Program-made: the position numbers and the translations under genes | Source: Moniliella sp. 'wahieum' | Lineage: Eukaryota; Basidiomycota; Moniliellomycetes; Moniliellales; Moniliellaceae | Direction: 5' to 3' | DNA length: 64,000 nucleotides | Assembly (NCBI GenBank): GCA_003971905.1 | Contig: RSEE01000077.1 | Coordinates: 267,015 to 331,014, forward strand | The notes under the pieces: model-generated | Database searches by the model: none | Seen by the model: only the letters and a program-made list of their open reading frames with translations | Told to the model about the DNA's origin: nothing | In this document: in pieces, positions 23,601 to 34,766 of the stretch | How positions within the stretch are numbered: the first letter of the stretch is position 1 | Layout of the letters: every line of letters starts with the position of its first letter

Positions 23601-23751
23601 GATAGTGCAGCGGGCCTTCTCGAGAAACGCAAAACGCTTGTTAAGATGAACCAGCTTGAAGGCAGCACGAGAGCGGTAACCTGGCTCCTTGGCCATCCAG
23701 TAAAGCGGTCCAACGGCCCTTGGCCGACTTTTTCTCAGCCTTGCGTGCCAT
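20699..23751 (-). CDS. SPB1: Spb1-type 27S pre-rRNA 2'-O-methyltransferase
   Basis: This is a nucleolar AdoMet-dependent methyltransferase of 60S subunit assembly; the yeast enzyme methylates a guanosine of the 25S A-loop. ATG at 23751 begins [13 protein letters not shown]. The FtsJ domain shows [20 protein letters not shown], the AdoMet-binding motif [33 protein letters not shown] and [13 protein letters not shown] 61-base intron (23346-23406, GTGCGT to ATACAG) interrupts WKADC|VLH. The middle (DUF3381-like) is Glu/Lys-rich and carries long acidic runs near 21470-21560 and 22080-22150. The C-terminal Spb1_C region reads [20 protein letters not shown] and ends in basic residues, with stop at 20699. 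About 980 codons in the span is close to the family size. A dozen or more frame breaks split it into overlapping frames. Confidence 0.92.
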
Positions 23752-26262
23752 GGGGGGAAGTGGCGCCGACAAGGTGTTGGTTTTGAGAAGGTGAGGGCTG
23801 CCCAACCCACCCTCACAGAGCCACATCCGCGCTCCTTTTTTCGGCCACGCAAAAATTGGGGGCGAACAGCTGCAGCGGAATTGGGCTCAGCACCGTCCGA
23901 TCGAATGCACCGGTCTGGGGAGCCTTGTCACCGGTGGCCGAGGGCCGGTGACAACCCTAAGGTGAGGCGGCCCATGCACATATTCCCACACGCCCGTAGC
24001 AAGCACTGGCCCACTTCGGCCTGCAGCGGACGGTGAGGAAAAGGCTCAAGCACACAAGGCCACAGCCAGTACTCAATATACGTCGACTCCGGGTGTTGTA
24101 TATAGTTAACCATAACCAATGGTAACAGCGATAATCGATCTAATCATTGACAACGTAACTGAGTATCGCTCCCAGAACTAGAACTTCCATAACAACGGTG
24201 TAAGCGGAGATAGTGTTGTTAAAACGATATGAAGAGATGTATAAAGACGGGGAGCACACTGTGTTGATATTATGATGTCGATCCATCAGGCTTAGTATTA
24301 GAGTACTATAATACTGTGGTAGCGCATCCACGATAACGCGATAACGCGCGGAAGAGGAGAGCGACATGGTTGTTCTGGGGCGATTCAGTTGGTTCCGGGG
24401 AAGTATAGACAGCCCCCACATCGTAGATCTCTAATCGAAACACACGTCAGGTCCCGTTAGACCAGCAAAGTCGCCATCAACGGCAAAATGACCTTAATGG
24501 TCCATGATCCACGCGGCAGATCTCCTCCGCAGCCGGCGATCCATGCCCACACACACAGGCCCAATGTGATGCTACGATGCTCCCTACCCACTGCGTCTAA
24601 TTTGGGGCGAAACCCTTCATCTGTGCTGCGCACCGACGGGACAGTGTCTATTAGAAGCTCTGGAAAACACCGCTCTGCCTTCAATATTCAATAGGCCTTA
24701 TGTTGATCCCCTCTACTGGAACCAGCTCTAAAATGGTATCTCAGTAGTCTACTTCTGTTATATCACTGTGCAGCGTCAGGCCCTCATGTGTGCGGTGCTG
24801 AAGGCTGAAGGGCACTGTGTGAGGACTACTGAGCGCGGACCGGATCTCAACAGATAAGATCGATGATCGATGGTCGATGATCTCAGAAAAGATAAGCCAA
24901 AAACGCATCCTGCCCACGTCGGAGTGGCAACCACCGGACGCTGTTATACCTCCGACGCACAGTCTTCTTTTCGTGTCGCACCCTTCGCATTGTTTGAGAG
25001 CAACAAAAATGTACAAAAATGTACTTTTTTGTTGTGTAAGTTCATGCATGAACATGTAATTAAGGATGCTTTTTGAGAGCCGCTCCTCCCGAGCCCATGC
25101 AGCTCTTGGTCAGTTCAGAGGCGGCTGAGCTCTCTCGGCGCTCAGCGTTTTCTTCCTTCGAGCACGCAACCGCAACAAATATACATTAGAGCCTTATTCC
25201 CACAGCAAAATGAATACGTGATTATCTAGAGCTCTCTCTTCTCCCTATACAAAAACCCTGCCGAAGGCCGTAAACGCGTGTATCCCGAAACCGCGGGGAA
25301 CCGGGGGTAACTTGTATACCCCTCCCCGGTAACTGTATCATCCTCTTACTCCGTCCGTATCGGTCGCGGCTTGTAAATCAGAGACTCGCTCAGCGCTGAG
25401 GCTCAGCGCTCAATGCTCATCTCGATCTCATCTATCTCACCTCTCAGATCTCATCCCTCATCCGGGGTGTGACGATTGCTCGTACCGACGTACAATAGTT
25501 CGAAGGAGGCCAGTGGGGCCTCCAGCTCAGGACGCTCTGCCCCGCTCGTTCCGCTTTTCCAAATAGGATGTAGCGCGGTGCGTGTGAACCATAACAATGA
25601 GAGCGTGGTGTGCATGTGTGAGAAGCGCTGGGCCCGATGTGGATAAACCAAAACTCCACAAAAAGTGGGACTCCTCACAGTGTGAAGGGTTGTTTCCAAT
25701 GCTCAAAAAAGCATTTGTCGGCCGCGTCTTGATGTTATATAGTACCCACGTGTGTTATGTGGCCACAAGCCTTGTCGCATCCGCTTCTGCTCCCAACAGG
25801 GTCGAATTAGAAGCAACTCCTCCCGGGGTTCCACAGGCATTTTGTCTGGTTTCTTCGTGTATATTATGCACCTTCCGGGGGGGGACGCAAAACCGTACTA
25901 GCCTATTTAGTGCCCGAACTAAGATCACCATAGTCCTCAAGGCCTTAAAAGCCTCTCAAAACCCACTATGCCTCTCACTCGTCTCGCTCCACAGGGTCAT
26001 TTTCTACTAATCTGTGACAGAGATGCTGTGGCCTGTTGGGTGGCCGGTGGTGGCCGGTGGCCCTAGGACGCCGCCCGGCAAACGCTGTTCATGTGATCCG
26101 CTTGGGTGATCATCGAGATCATTGGTTGATTAATGATTGCCAGCTTCCTCCTACCTCCTCTTGAAGCTGGGAGGGAGACAGGTATCGAATATCGGGATGT
26201 GGCCCTGCATGTGACATGTGCATGTGACGTGTGACGGGTGATGCTCACGAGGAAGGGTTGCC

Positions 26263-26375
26263 AGTTTAGGTAACAGGTAACCGAAATAACCGGGTACCGG
26301 TTACCGATTATCGATTACTCAGTACTCACGGGTAACATGGTAACATGGCAACACCACAGTAACACAGTAAGTAGG
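26263..26375. repeat. GGTAACC/GTAACATGG echo repeat
   Basis: The word GTAAC or its complement appears about ten times in roughly 110 bases, mixed with TCGATTA and AGTACTCA. The same word families are seen at 3535, 6020 and 11851. Confidence 0.6.
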
Positions 26376-26462
26376 TACACTCCAAAATGCGTGATGTATG
26401 TTCCCTGCTCCAGTTACCGGCTACCAAAATACAATCGATCTCAACTGCCACAGACCTTCGAG

Positions 26463-26552
26463 GCTCTCTCAAGCGCTCAGCTGAGCCTCAAGCACTCAGC
26501 TTGAGCCAGCTTGAGCGCGCCTTGAGCGCTTAAGCTCAGCGCGCTGAGCCGG
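26463..26552. repeat. CTCAGC/TTGAGC palindromic cluster
   Basis: About 90 bases are built almost entirely from CTCAGCTGAG, CTTGAGC and GCGCTGAGC variants, able to fold on themselves many ways. This is the densest example of the motif in the window. Confidence 0.65.
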
Positions 26553-27931
26553 CCTTTCCCCATCAACAGTAGTTTGCATGTGCATGATGCATGACAAGAT
26601 CTAAGAGACTATAGAGGCGGCAGTTTACAAAATTGAGGACTGTGTGGACCTAGCGGCCCAAGTCCGGCGGCCGGTGGTGGCGCGGTGAAGACGGTCTAAA
26701 ACGTTACACGTCAAACGTTTTATACCGCACACTCACAACAGCACACCCAGTTCTACTCAGTGCTCCCGTGTGCTCAGTACACTCTTCGGGTACTCAGGTG
26801 GTGCACTGAACATGTCACACGCGTGACGTGTGACAGAGGGTATTGCCTGGTACGGCAGGTCTGGACACTGCCGGGGCCTTGTGCCGTCCCTTCTCGGCAA
26901 TGTGTGGTGCCGGGCTTGGGAGGCTTGGGTCCATGCACGATACGGAACGCTGATCTCAGCGATGATCGGTGATCGATCATCCACCCTTCCAACGAACACT
27001 TGCCTGAAGCAGAAAGGATCGGATCCAATGTCTCGAAAATCTGTTGGTGGAGGGGCACAGCAAACCTAGGCCCTAATTGTGACTACTATGTACCGCCGCC
27101 TTTTTTCGTCTTCAGGGATCGAAGCGATCCTAGTGATCTTCCCTGGGATCCGAGGACTGACTCTGGCCGCTGTGACTATAGGACTGGCGGTCTATGTAGG
27201 ACTCGTGACTGTGATCACAAATAGTACTGTAACATGTATAACACACAGAAGACGGGATATAGTGTGTGACCGGTGACCTCTTGGCTGCATGTGGGATACT
27301 CGATACGCTACCATCCTGCGTCTTACAGCGCTCAACGACAGTATAGGTCCGACCCCCCCTCCCCTTCCAGGTATCCCTTAAACGGAAATCTTAAACGTCC
27401 ATCTCCTGCCGGCCGGCACCAGGCTCCCGACGGCACACCCTCTCTGTTACAATCCCAGGTCCCATTTATTATTTTGGCGTTGGATGAGATTGAGAGACAA
27501 TGTCAGGAGTGAGAAGATGATCGATGACATGCAAAAGATCGGGTGGTGTGGTCGCACTTACGTGTCGTAATTTCTCGGCTGGACCTAACGCCCCGCCCGT
27601 TGAACTCATTTTGCCGTCTGTGTCCCTCCGACCCCTCTTGTCCGTGCTGCTGTGGTGGCTTTCGGTGGCTACAGATGTTTTCATCCACCCTCCCCCTTGG
27701 GTTGCCGGTGACGTGGTGGGTAGGTGTGTATCGAGTATCGATATCTGGCGTTTAGTGCTACCTTCACACGCCATCATGCATCAGATCTGTCCGATCTCTC
27801 AGATCTCAGGAACAGTCAATAGTCAATGAGTAATGAAGGCACTGCGAGTGTGCATGTGAGAAGACCCAGTCGGGAACACAACGACCGACGAAGATGTTGT
27901 CGGCGTGACAAAATACGTGGGAAGGGGGATG

Positions 27932-27939
27932 TATATATA
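27932..27939 (+). promoter_or_regulatory. Candidate TATA box for the GH30 gene
   Basis: TATATATA at 27932-27939 lies about 145 bases upstream of the proposed GH30 start at 28081. Confidence 0.35.
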
Positions 27940-28080
27940 GTAGCCGTTTCGGTTTCCACGCGCGCGAAACATATTCGCGAGTGGTATCCTCACCATCACC
28001 TTCTCTCTCGCTTTCCTTTTGGCTGTCGGTCGGCTCTGCAATTATTCCCCTCCGGTTACTCCAACCGCTTTTCTGTCGTC

Positions 28081-30425
28081 ATGCCTCCCTCTTGGCCGCT
28101 GGCTCCGCCCCCTTCAGCTTTGGATCTCATGCGCTCCAACACGCCCAGTCCGTTGCCTACACCCAACGGGGGATCGACCCGCTCATCAACATCGCATGAG
28201 AATATGTTGATGCTATTGATCCTTCGCCCTCGTCACCGAAAAAGCTCGTTCGCCAGTCCTGGCGACTACCTCTCGCCCACGAGGTCATGGTCTCGGGCCA
28301 AGTCGATCGTTCCTTCTTCCTCCTAGGCCCCAGCACTGCTTGGGACGTCGTCTGCGGCTTTGAGTGTCTCAAGCAGCTGGACAAACTCCCAATGGACTCC
28401 TGCTGTGTCTGCGGAATTCCTCACCAAGGCATCTCAAGCGTCAGGTTACTCCTCTTCTGGATTGGACTTGCCTACACTCCCGCTCCACCCGGGATCCCGC
28501 CCGCAACATGCTCCCCGTTCTGATTCAAGCGCAAGTAAAGAGTCCAAGTTCTCCCAGATCCAAAAGAAAGACTTGAGCCAGGAGACGGTGCTAGATGGTT
28601 CTGCATGTCCCACCAGAGCAAAGCGCCCTTGGTGGCTCAGATCCCTCTCCACTCCGGTGCGGGAACAACCTATTCGGGCCAAGAAGCTGTACACCGAATT
28701 GGAGAAGGTTCAATCGTCTCGGGTTGCGCTGCGCCGCCGTCGCTGGGTAGTGATTGCGGCCATTGCTCTTGCAATCGTCGTCTTCATTACGGCTTTGGGC
28801 GTTGGCTTGGGGGGGGGTTGAAGAAGAAGCATCATCCGCACAATCAACCTGCCCTACCTTCCCTCAGTACTGCCGACAACTTAGTGGACGACAGCCAGGC
28901 TGGCCTGTTGCAAAACGGTGCCTACCATACGTCATACACTAATGTGAGCAGTGCCCTGCAGTTTAACGCAGCTGCAACGTTTACGTTTGCCTCAGCTCCA
29001 CCAGCGGGTGGAGCGGACGTGGTGTTACAGCAAGGTACGGGGACGGACATGCATGGATTCGGGGCATCCATGACAGACGCTTCGGCCATAGTCCTCACCC
29101 AACTAAAAGTTGCCAACTTGCGGACCTACCAAGCGACGCTGAAAGCATTGTTTAATCGTCGTTCAGGCATGAGCGTCCTTCGAATTCCAATTGGAGCCAC
29201 TGACTTTTCCACTCACACCTATACTTGGGCCGACAGTCAAGCAGGGGGGGTAAACGCCACCCCTTCTGCCGCCTTGGCCAACTTGAATGCCCAGCCCGCC
29301 ATTGAAACCATCTTTCCTGTTCTCCGAGATATTTTGGAGGTCAACCCAGATATCAAGTTCATGATCCTTCCTTGGAGTCCACCGGCGTGGATGAAAAAGT
29401 GGGGAACACTTGAGGGCGGGCCATTGGCGGCAAATGCGACCAACTATGTGGTGGAATACCTGGCCCAGTCGGCCAAGGCGTTTACTCAGGCGGTTGGAGT
29501 ACAACCGTGGGCGTTGAGTGTACAGAATGAACCTACCAACCCGACCTCTATCCCTCTGCACTCATCTCTCCTGACCAAGAGCTAACTCTCCTCGCTATGC
29601 TGCGTGGGCGCATGGCTGAGTTGGGTATGGGCAACACCAAATTGGTGGGATTGGAGGATGATACGGTATACTACACAACGGCTCTTCACCTGCTCAATAA
29701 CAATGCGTCAGCTGTCGATGCTATCAGCTGGCATTGTTACAACGGTGGCTACATATGATCGATACCGTATGTGCATTCACCTTTTGCTTTTTTGACCACG
29801 GTACTGAGTACTCTCATGATTTTGTCTCTTTTCTGGCCAAACACAGTTCACTTCGGATGCCAAGGATCTGATGAATGGAAAAGAGCTGTTCTTTACTGAA
29901 TGTTCAGGACTTGCTGAAAACTCCCCCTACGAACAGGAGTGGGTGAGCAGCGCTCAATGGTGGATGACCCAACTGCTGCTCCCCATCATGGAACGCAACT
30001 TCACTGTTGCACTAGCCTGGAACATTGCTTTGGACAACAATTTTGGACCCCGGTTGCCCGGCGCGTACTGTGACAATTGCTTTGGGGCGATCCAAGTTGA
30101 AGGGAAAGAGGCGTACACTGCATCGCCTCAGCAGGCTTTATTGGCCCACTTGGCCTTGGCCAGTGCCAACCTGACACGCTTCGGGGGTGGGGCAGCACAC
30201 CATACACCCGTTTATTTGTCTTCTTCTCAAGCGCAAGACTGCTTGCTGGCCAGCGCCTTTACGGCTCCTTGGGGGCGCGCAGCCAATGTCACCAACCGGT
30301 ATGGTCTCGTGATGCATAACACGTGCAGCAACCTTACCGAGATTAGCGTTGCGATGGAGACCACAGGCCAAGCCGAAACGCTCCAAGTGCCGTACGGTGT
30401 ATCTACGTTTGTATGGTCATCTTGA
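28081..30425 (+). CDS. Membrane-anchored GH30 glycoside hydrolase
   Basis: This is a glycoside hydrolase family 30 enzyme (fungal members are glucosylceramidases or endo-beta-1,6-glucanases). After a Ser/Pro-rich cytosolic region, a basic segment and one transmembrane helix (VVIAAIALAIVVFITALGVG, about 28748-28807) suggest a type II membrane protein with an extracytoplasmic catalytic domain. Catalytic-domain landmarks: DMHGFGASMTDASA, MSVLRIPIGATDFS, FMILPWSPPAWMKKWG, the acid/base Glu in SVQNEPTNPTS, and the nucleophile Glu in LFFTECSGL. An 80-base intron (29767-29846, GTATGT to ACACAG) precedes that exon. The C-terminal beta-sandwich ends VPYGVSTFVWSS with stop at 30423-30425. Frame breaks occur near 28820 and 29560, and an in-frame TAG (28324-28326) interrupts the N-terminal region, so the start is tentative. 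Confidence 0.85.
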
Positions 30426-31590
30426 TGATTCTGGCTTTGTCCCTCCTCGTGGAAGAATCACCATCCTCTACGCCGTGCAATCGTCACCAATCCGTTCGTA
30501 ACTCGCCACATCCGTGCTCACTATGCACTATGTTCATCTCGTGATTCTTCCCCGCCATCGGCCATCGCACACTGCACCCCGATCAACTACTTTTTTGTTC
30601 ATCAGTCCCCTGTACACCTTCCTCCTCTATACACGGACGATCCATCGCCTTACCAGTCATCGACCTCTCTGCCACAGTATAATCATCGCTCCACGTTCAT
30701 GTTCCGTCGCTGTCGTACTCTCTCATCCTTTTTCATATCATGCTGACATTTTGTGTATCAATACACGGTTTCTCGAGACATATATCAGTCGGGACGGGGG
30801 TCATTGGCCTGCTATGGTATAGTGAGAAACTAGTTTGTACAAGCGCGGCTTTTTCTGTTGCTGAGCTAGTAGTTGCGTCCCTCAGCTATGTCCAGCACAT
30901 ATATATCAAGTTCTCTTGTTCTCTAAGAGCGGTCGCGTGCCGCAGTATGATCCTCCCCGCACACCGCACAGCGCCCAACTTCTTTGGTGCCTCCCTCTCT
31001 CCGCCGCGGTTTTCTTCCAGCCAAGTATCCCCTTCCCCATAGGTCATTCATTCTATGTACTCTTCGTGCCTCGTCATTAATTTCGTCGTCATTTCGACTC
31101 CCAATTCCAGCTCTCATGATCTAATCACTCTCAATAGATAAACCCCAGCCTGGTCTTCCCCCCAGTTTGCCTGCTACTTCCTGTGGTCCCGATTATTTAT
31201 CTGCTGTGGCTTGGGCAAGCGCTCACGCGATCATATGTGTTCTGCCGTTTTCGACACAGGTTCGAAGTATTCACGAGAGACGATTGGCGGGCAATGGTAA
31301 TGGTAGCGAGCATCGAGGGCAACGTCGCGCGTCATAGTCACGTGCCGGCGATCACGTGCTGTCGGCTGATTCCGGGTAGGAGATCGGACCAGCAGCCGCA
31401 GCGCTCGGCCGCTGTGCTCAGCCACGGCGCCCAGCGGCAGGTAGCTTACAAATGGCACGGCAGCAGAGGTCAAGGCGGTAGCACGGGGGCAGTGTCAGCC
31501 GCACGTTTGTTCCGGGCCTACTTGGTCATGGTCTGCTCCACGGCTGCTTCCGCACCACCACACCCTCCCCACCCCGCCCGGCCTGTGATA
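30426..31590 (+). promoter_or_regulatory. Intergenic region upstream of QCR6
   Basis: No gene is seen. It is pyrimidine-rich just after GH30. Closer to QCR6 there is a GCTCGGCCGCTGTGCTCAGCC stretch. No confident promoter element is identified. Confidence 0.3.
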
Positions 31591-32144
31591 ATGTCCCTCA
31601 CCAGCTTTGGCGAGCCAGAGACGAGCACCGGCATGTTCGGTGCCGTCACGAGCTTTGTGTCCTCCTTCCTCCCCACTGTTCACGCCGAAGAGGAGGAGGA
31701 GGAGAGCGAGGAGGAAGAGGAGGAGGACGACGAGCCCGTCGACCCCCGCGAGGAGATCTTCGCTGCATGTGAAGAGAAGGACTGCAGTTCGGCCAAGCAC
31801 CACTTTGAGGAATGCCAAACCCGCGTTGAGGGTGGCAAGCTTCTCTTCGAGGGCGAGGACTGCATCGAGGAGTTGTATGTGTCGTCGCCGGATCTTGTGC
31901 TCACTCTGGAAGCATCTTTCATGCGGACAACTCTCTCAGGCTCTGATACGCTGACACTTTGTTACACTACTCTTTTTTTACTACTCTGCTCTTTGTTTGG
32001 CCCATTTTTTTTCATCAAGCTGTACGTCCCCCTCGCTCTACGCTCTACATGCATCAATAACTGACCAGGTTTTGCATCCCAGTCCACCTTACCCACTGCG
32101 CAGCCGAGTGCACCGCGCCCAAGCTGTTTGCCAAGCTGGCTTAA
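31591..32144 (+). CDS. QCR6: Cytochrome bc1 complex subunit 6 (hinge protein)
   Basis: This is the acidic hinge subunit of respiratory complex III, facing the intermembrane space and helping cytochrome c docking. ATG at 31591 begins MSLTSFGEPETSTGMFGAVT. A run of about 17 Glu/Asp residues near codons 35-52 is followed by EIFAACEEKDCSSAKHHFEE and CQTRVEGG, with the paired cysteines of the family. An intron begins at GTATGT (about 31876) and ends shortly before CCACCTTACC (about 32088). The last exon reads HLTHCAAECTAPKLFAKLA, then TAA at 32142-32144. The junction is off by one base in the given sequence. About 120 residues matches fungal Qcr6. It lies in the same window as its partner cytochrome c, but 21 kb away and not in a cluster. 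Confidence 0.9.
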
Positions 32145-32752
32145 GCACGCAACAAACCCGGTCCCGGTCAAGTTGATGCCCCATTGTCACTTTACCAGCT
32201 CGGGTTGGTGCAAAATACATGCAGATCTACTTCACGTGTCCTGTTATTCCCGATGAAGGCTTTTGCTGGGAAGACGAACACGTTGTGTCCTTCCCTTCAC
32301 AAACGCTCCTGGTCCTTTGGTACGGTAAAGAGAGGTGTACACGGCTACGCATCCAAGTGATATGGCCTGAACGCTGTGGGCACCTAGCGTTAGATTCAAA
32401 AGGACGAGGCGTATATAGGACGAGTGACGGGGGGGGACAGAACAGAAGGCCATGGAGCCGAGGGAATGGGAGGGAAAGGAACGAAACAAAAATGAGGAAC
32501 AGTGCAAAGCAGGGGTGGCACTTCAGCACCCCTTCTGTGGCCATGATCCATCTTAGTAAAAGTGCTTAGGTCACAGAGGACAAAATCCAGAACCGATCGG
32601 GATCCAAGCAAGCGAAAGTTCATGGAGGTGCCGAGAACATCGAGCGAAGGGCAGATGCGGCCATTGGACAGTCTCAGGGAGTAGAAAAGGGGATAATATG
32701 GAGGGTGAACGGGAGCGAGTTAGACAGAAGAAAAAGAGAAGAGAGAAGAATG
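32145..32752. other. Convergent spacer between QCR6 and the Rab5 gene
   Basis: About 600 bases separate the two 3' ends. Overlapping frames without motifs are present; no gene is supported. Confidence 0.5.
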
Positions 32753-33426
32753 TCAACAGTTGCAAGAGTCTTCCGTCTCGGCTCCTCCCCTTAGGTCCAC
32801 CCCGCCGCGGTTGGGATTTGCCCGGGCAGCAGGAGAGGAAGCACTGGTGCGCGGAAGCTTCTCGGCAATCAGACGGAACAATTCAGTCACGTTGTTGCCT
32901 GACTTGGCCGACGTTTCAATAAAGAGGAGCCCTTCTTGGGCGCGTATGCCTCAGCCTCCTCTGTCGGCACGGCCCTCGTTTCCGAGGCCAAGTCAGCTTT
33001 ATTGCCAGCGAGAGCAATGATAATGTTGGCATCTGCTTGGCGGTGTAGCTCGGAAATCCATTCCTTGGCTTTAGCTAAAGACGTCTAAGGACGCGGCGGG
33101 GGGAGGGGGTTAGCGAAACCAACACAGATAGAGTCACAACGTACTGGCTGAGTCACGTCGTACACCACCACCGCGCAGTTGGCGTTGCGGTAGTACATGG
33201 GCGCCAGTGACTTGTACCGCTCCTGGCCGGCCGTATCCCAGATCTCAAATTTGACAATGGTGTTGTCATCGAGGCGGATGGACTGGGTGAGGAAAGCGGC
33301 CCCAATCGTCGACTCGCGGTAGTCGTCAAACTGGTCCTTGACGAAGCGCATGACGAGCGAACTCTTCCCCACGGCCGACTCGCCGAGCAGGACCAGCTTG
33401 TACTGGAATGTCTGTGGTGCGGACAT
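32753..33426 (-). CDS. YPT5: Rab5-type small GTPase (Ypt5/Vps21)
   Basis: This Rab GTPase controls early endosome fusion. ATG at 33426 begins [20 protein letters not shown]; the P-loop is GESAVGKSS. The effector region has [13 protein letters not shown], switch II is [18 protein letters not shown], and VVVYDVTQP is followed by a 60-base intron (33085-33144, GTACGT to CCTTAG). Exon 2 gives [18 protein letters not shown], the guanine-specificity motif NKAD in LAGNKADL, and [14 protein letters not shown]. The C-terminus is SCNC, with two cysteines suited to geranylgeranylation, then TGA (32753). One base is missing near 32940. At about 204 residues it fits Rab5. The nearest families are yeast Vps21/Ypt52 and S. 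pombe Ypt5. Confidence 0.95.
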
Positions 33427-34766
33427 GGGGGCAGGGGGAGGCAGACAGACAGCTGGTGGGGGTGGTGGCGGTGGCTGAGTACTGCGACGGCCAAGGAGAC
33501 CGGCAGCGTGGTGGTCTGCCTGGCTGGCTGGGTCGTCGTGACATGTGACATGCGACAACGGCCGCGACTGCGCGGGTGACGCGGCACAGGCGCCATGCGG
33601 GCACGGCTACGTCACCATCAGATTAGGTAATAGTCAGTTACCTGCCTAGCTGAGGCGCTGACGTTGGACTTTACATTTTGTGGGAAAAGTGTCGCGTATC
33701 TCTTTTTCCACAATACACCCCACATTTATATCAGCCGTCGTCGTGGTATCGATCCGCGGCCCTGCGCATCCAAGCACCAAGCACTGGAACAAACTAACGC
33801 ATTGCTGTGCCAGTGGTAACTTCTCTCTAAAGCATCCGTGCATGGTGTCAATTGTGGAAAAAGACGGGCCTAAAGGTTTGAGTGTTTATATCACAGGAGA
33901 GGAAAAGGGAGTAATGTTGATGATGAAGAAATCTCGAACATATAGAAGCATGGGGAGAGGGTGTAGAGAGAGAAGTATCTGTGCACGCCATGGTCATGAA
34001 ACGCGCCCCAAACCTCTGAATTTCCACAATGGAGACGGTGAGAGATGTGATGAGAGGAACAGGGCGGTCTGATTTTGTACGCGCGCCATAACCTCAGCAA
34101 TGCTGTTGCGACTCTGAAGAAAAAGGAGCCATTATATGGTGCCGGGAAAGAGGACGTCGTCCAGAGAAAGGAGATAAACGAGCAGGGAGCGAGATAAAGT
34201 CAGGTTGGGGTAAACAGTATTGATATGGTGATCACAGGAAATCGAAAGAGTGGCCATCAGGTGCTGCCCTCCCCATGAGAAGGGCATCAAAAGGAGATCT
34301 CCTACATGAGAAAATGGTAGTGGAGATGCATGTTTTGAGAGTAAACCCAACGACGTAGGACTTGGTTTCCTCTCCTGTTTCAGCGTACTGGCCACCGTCG
34401 AGTTCTTGCTTCGCTCCATTTGCTGTGGACCACACAAGTCGAATGTCCTCGAGTAGGATCCACCTGTGTGGAATAATGGCGGAGACACTCTTAAGGAAAG
34501 GCCAAGGAGGATGGCCTGTTGTGTGAGGACTCAACTGGGATTATTTCCATGTGAGTCAGAAGATGGGAAAGCAGCCTCGTCAAACGGGATGGTTTCATAG
34601 TTGGAAAGACGAGTCGAGGTATGGGAGACAGACTGCACGCAATCATTGAGAATGGGTGGGGGAAAAGGAATGGAAGGAGGAGAAGGTGTCGGGGTGGAAA
34701 TGCTCCTCTCCTCTGAGTGTCGGCCACTGTTGTTCTGTATTCAGCATTCTCATTGTGCACCACATA
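33427..34766. other. Intergenic or unresolved 3' region
   Basis: No gene is recognised between the Rab5 start and the multi-pass membrane protein. The part nearest 34766 might include further 3' exons of that gene (a frame reading NAEYRTTVADTQRRGAFPPR near 34690-34750), but splice sites are not clear. Confidence 0.35.

Larger units (their letters stand above)
23752..28080. other. Large intergenic region (4.3 kb) with dense short repeats
   Basis: No gene is recognised. It includes GTTAAC/GTAACC runs (about 24100-24130 and 26263-26375), GATCGATGATCGATGG (about 24858-24885), GCTCAG/CTGAGC clusters (25113-25150, 25385-25430, 26463-26552), a CATGTGACATGTGCATGTGACG run (26205-26240), the 14-mer GCATGATGCATGAC (26582-26595) and a TATA-like element near its right end. 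Confidence 0.5.
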
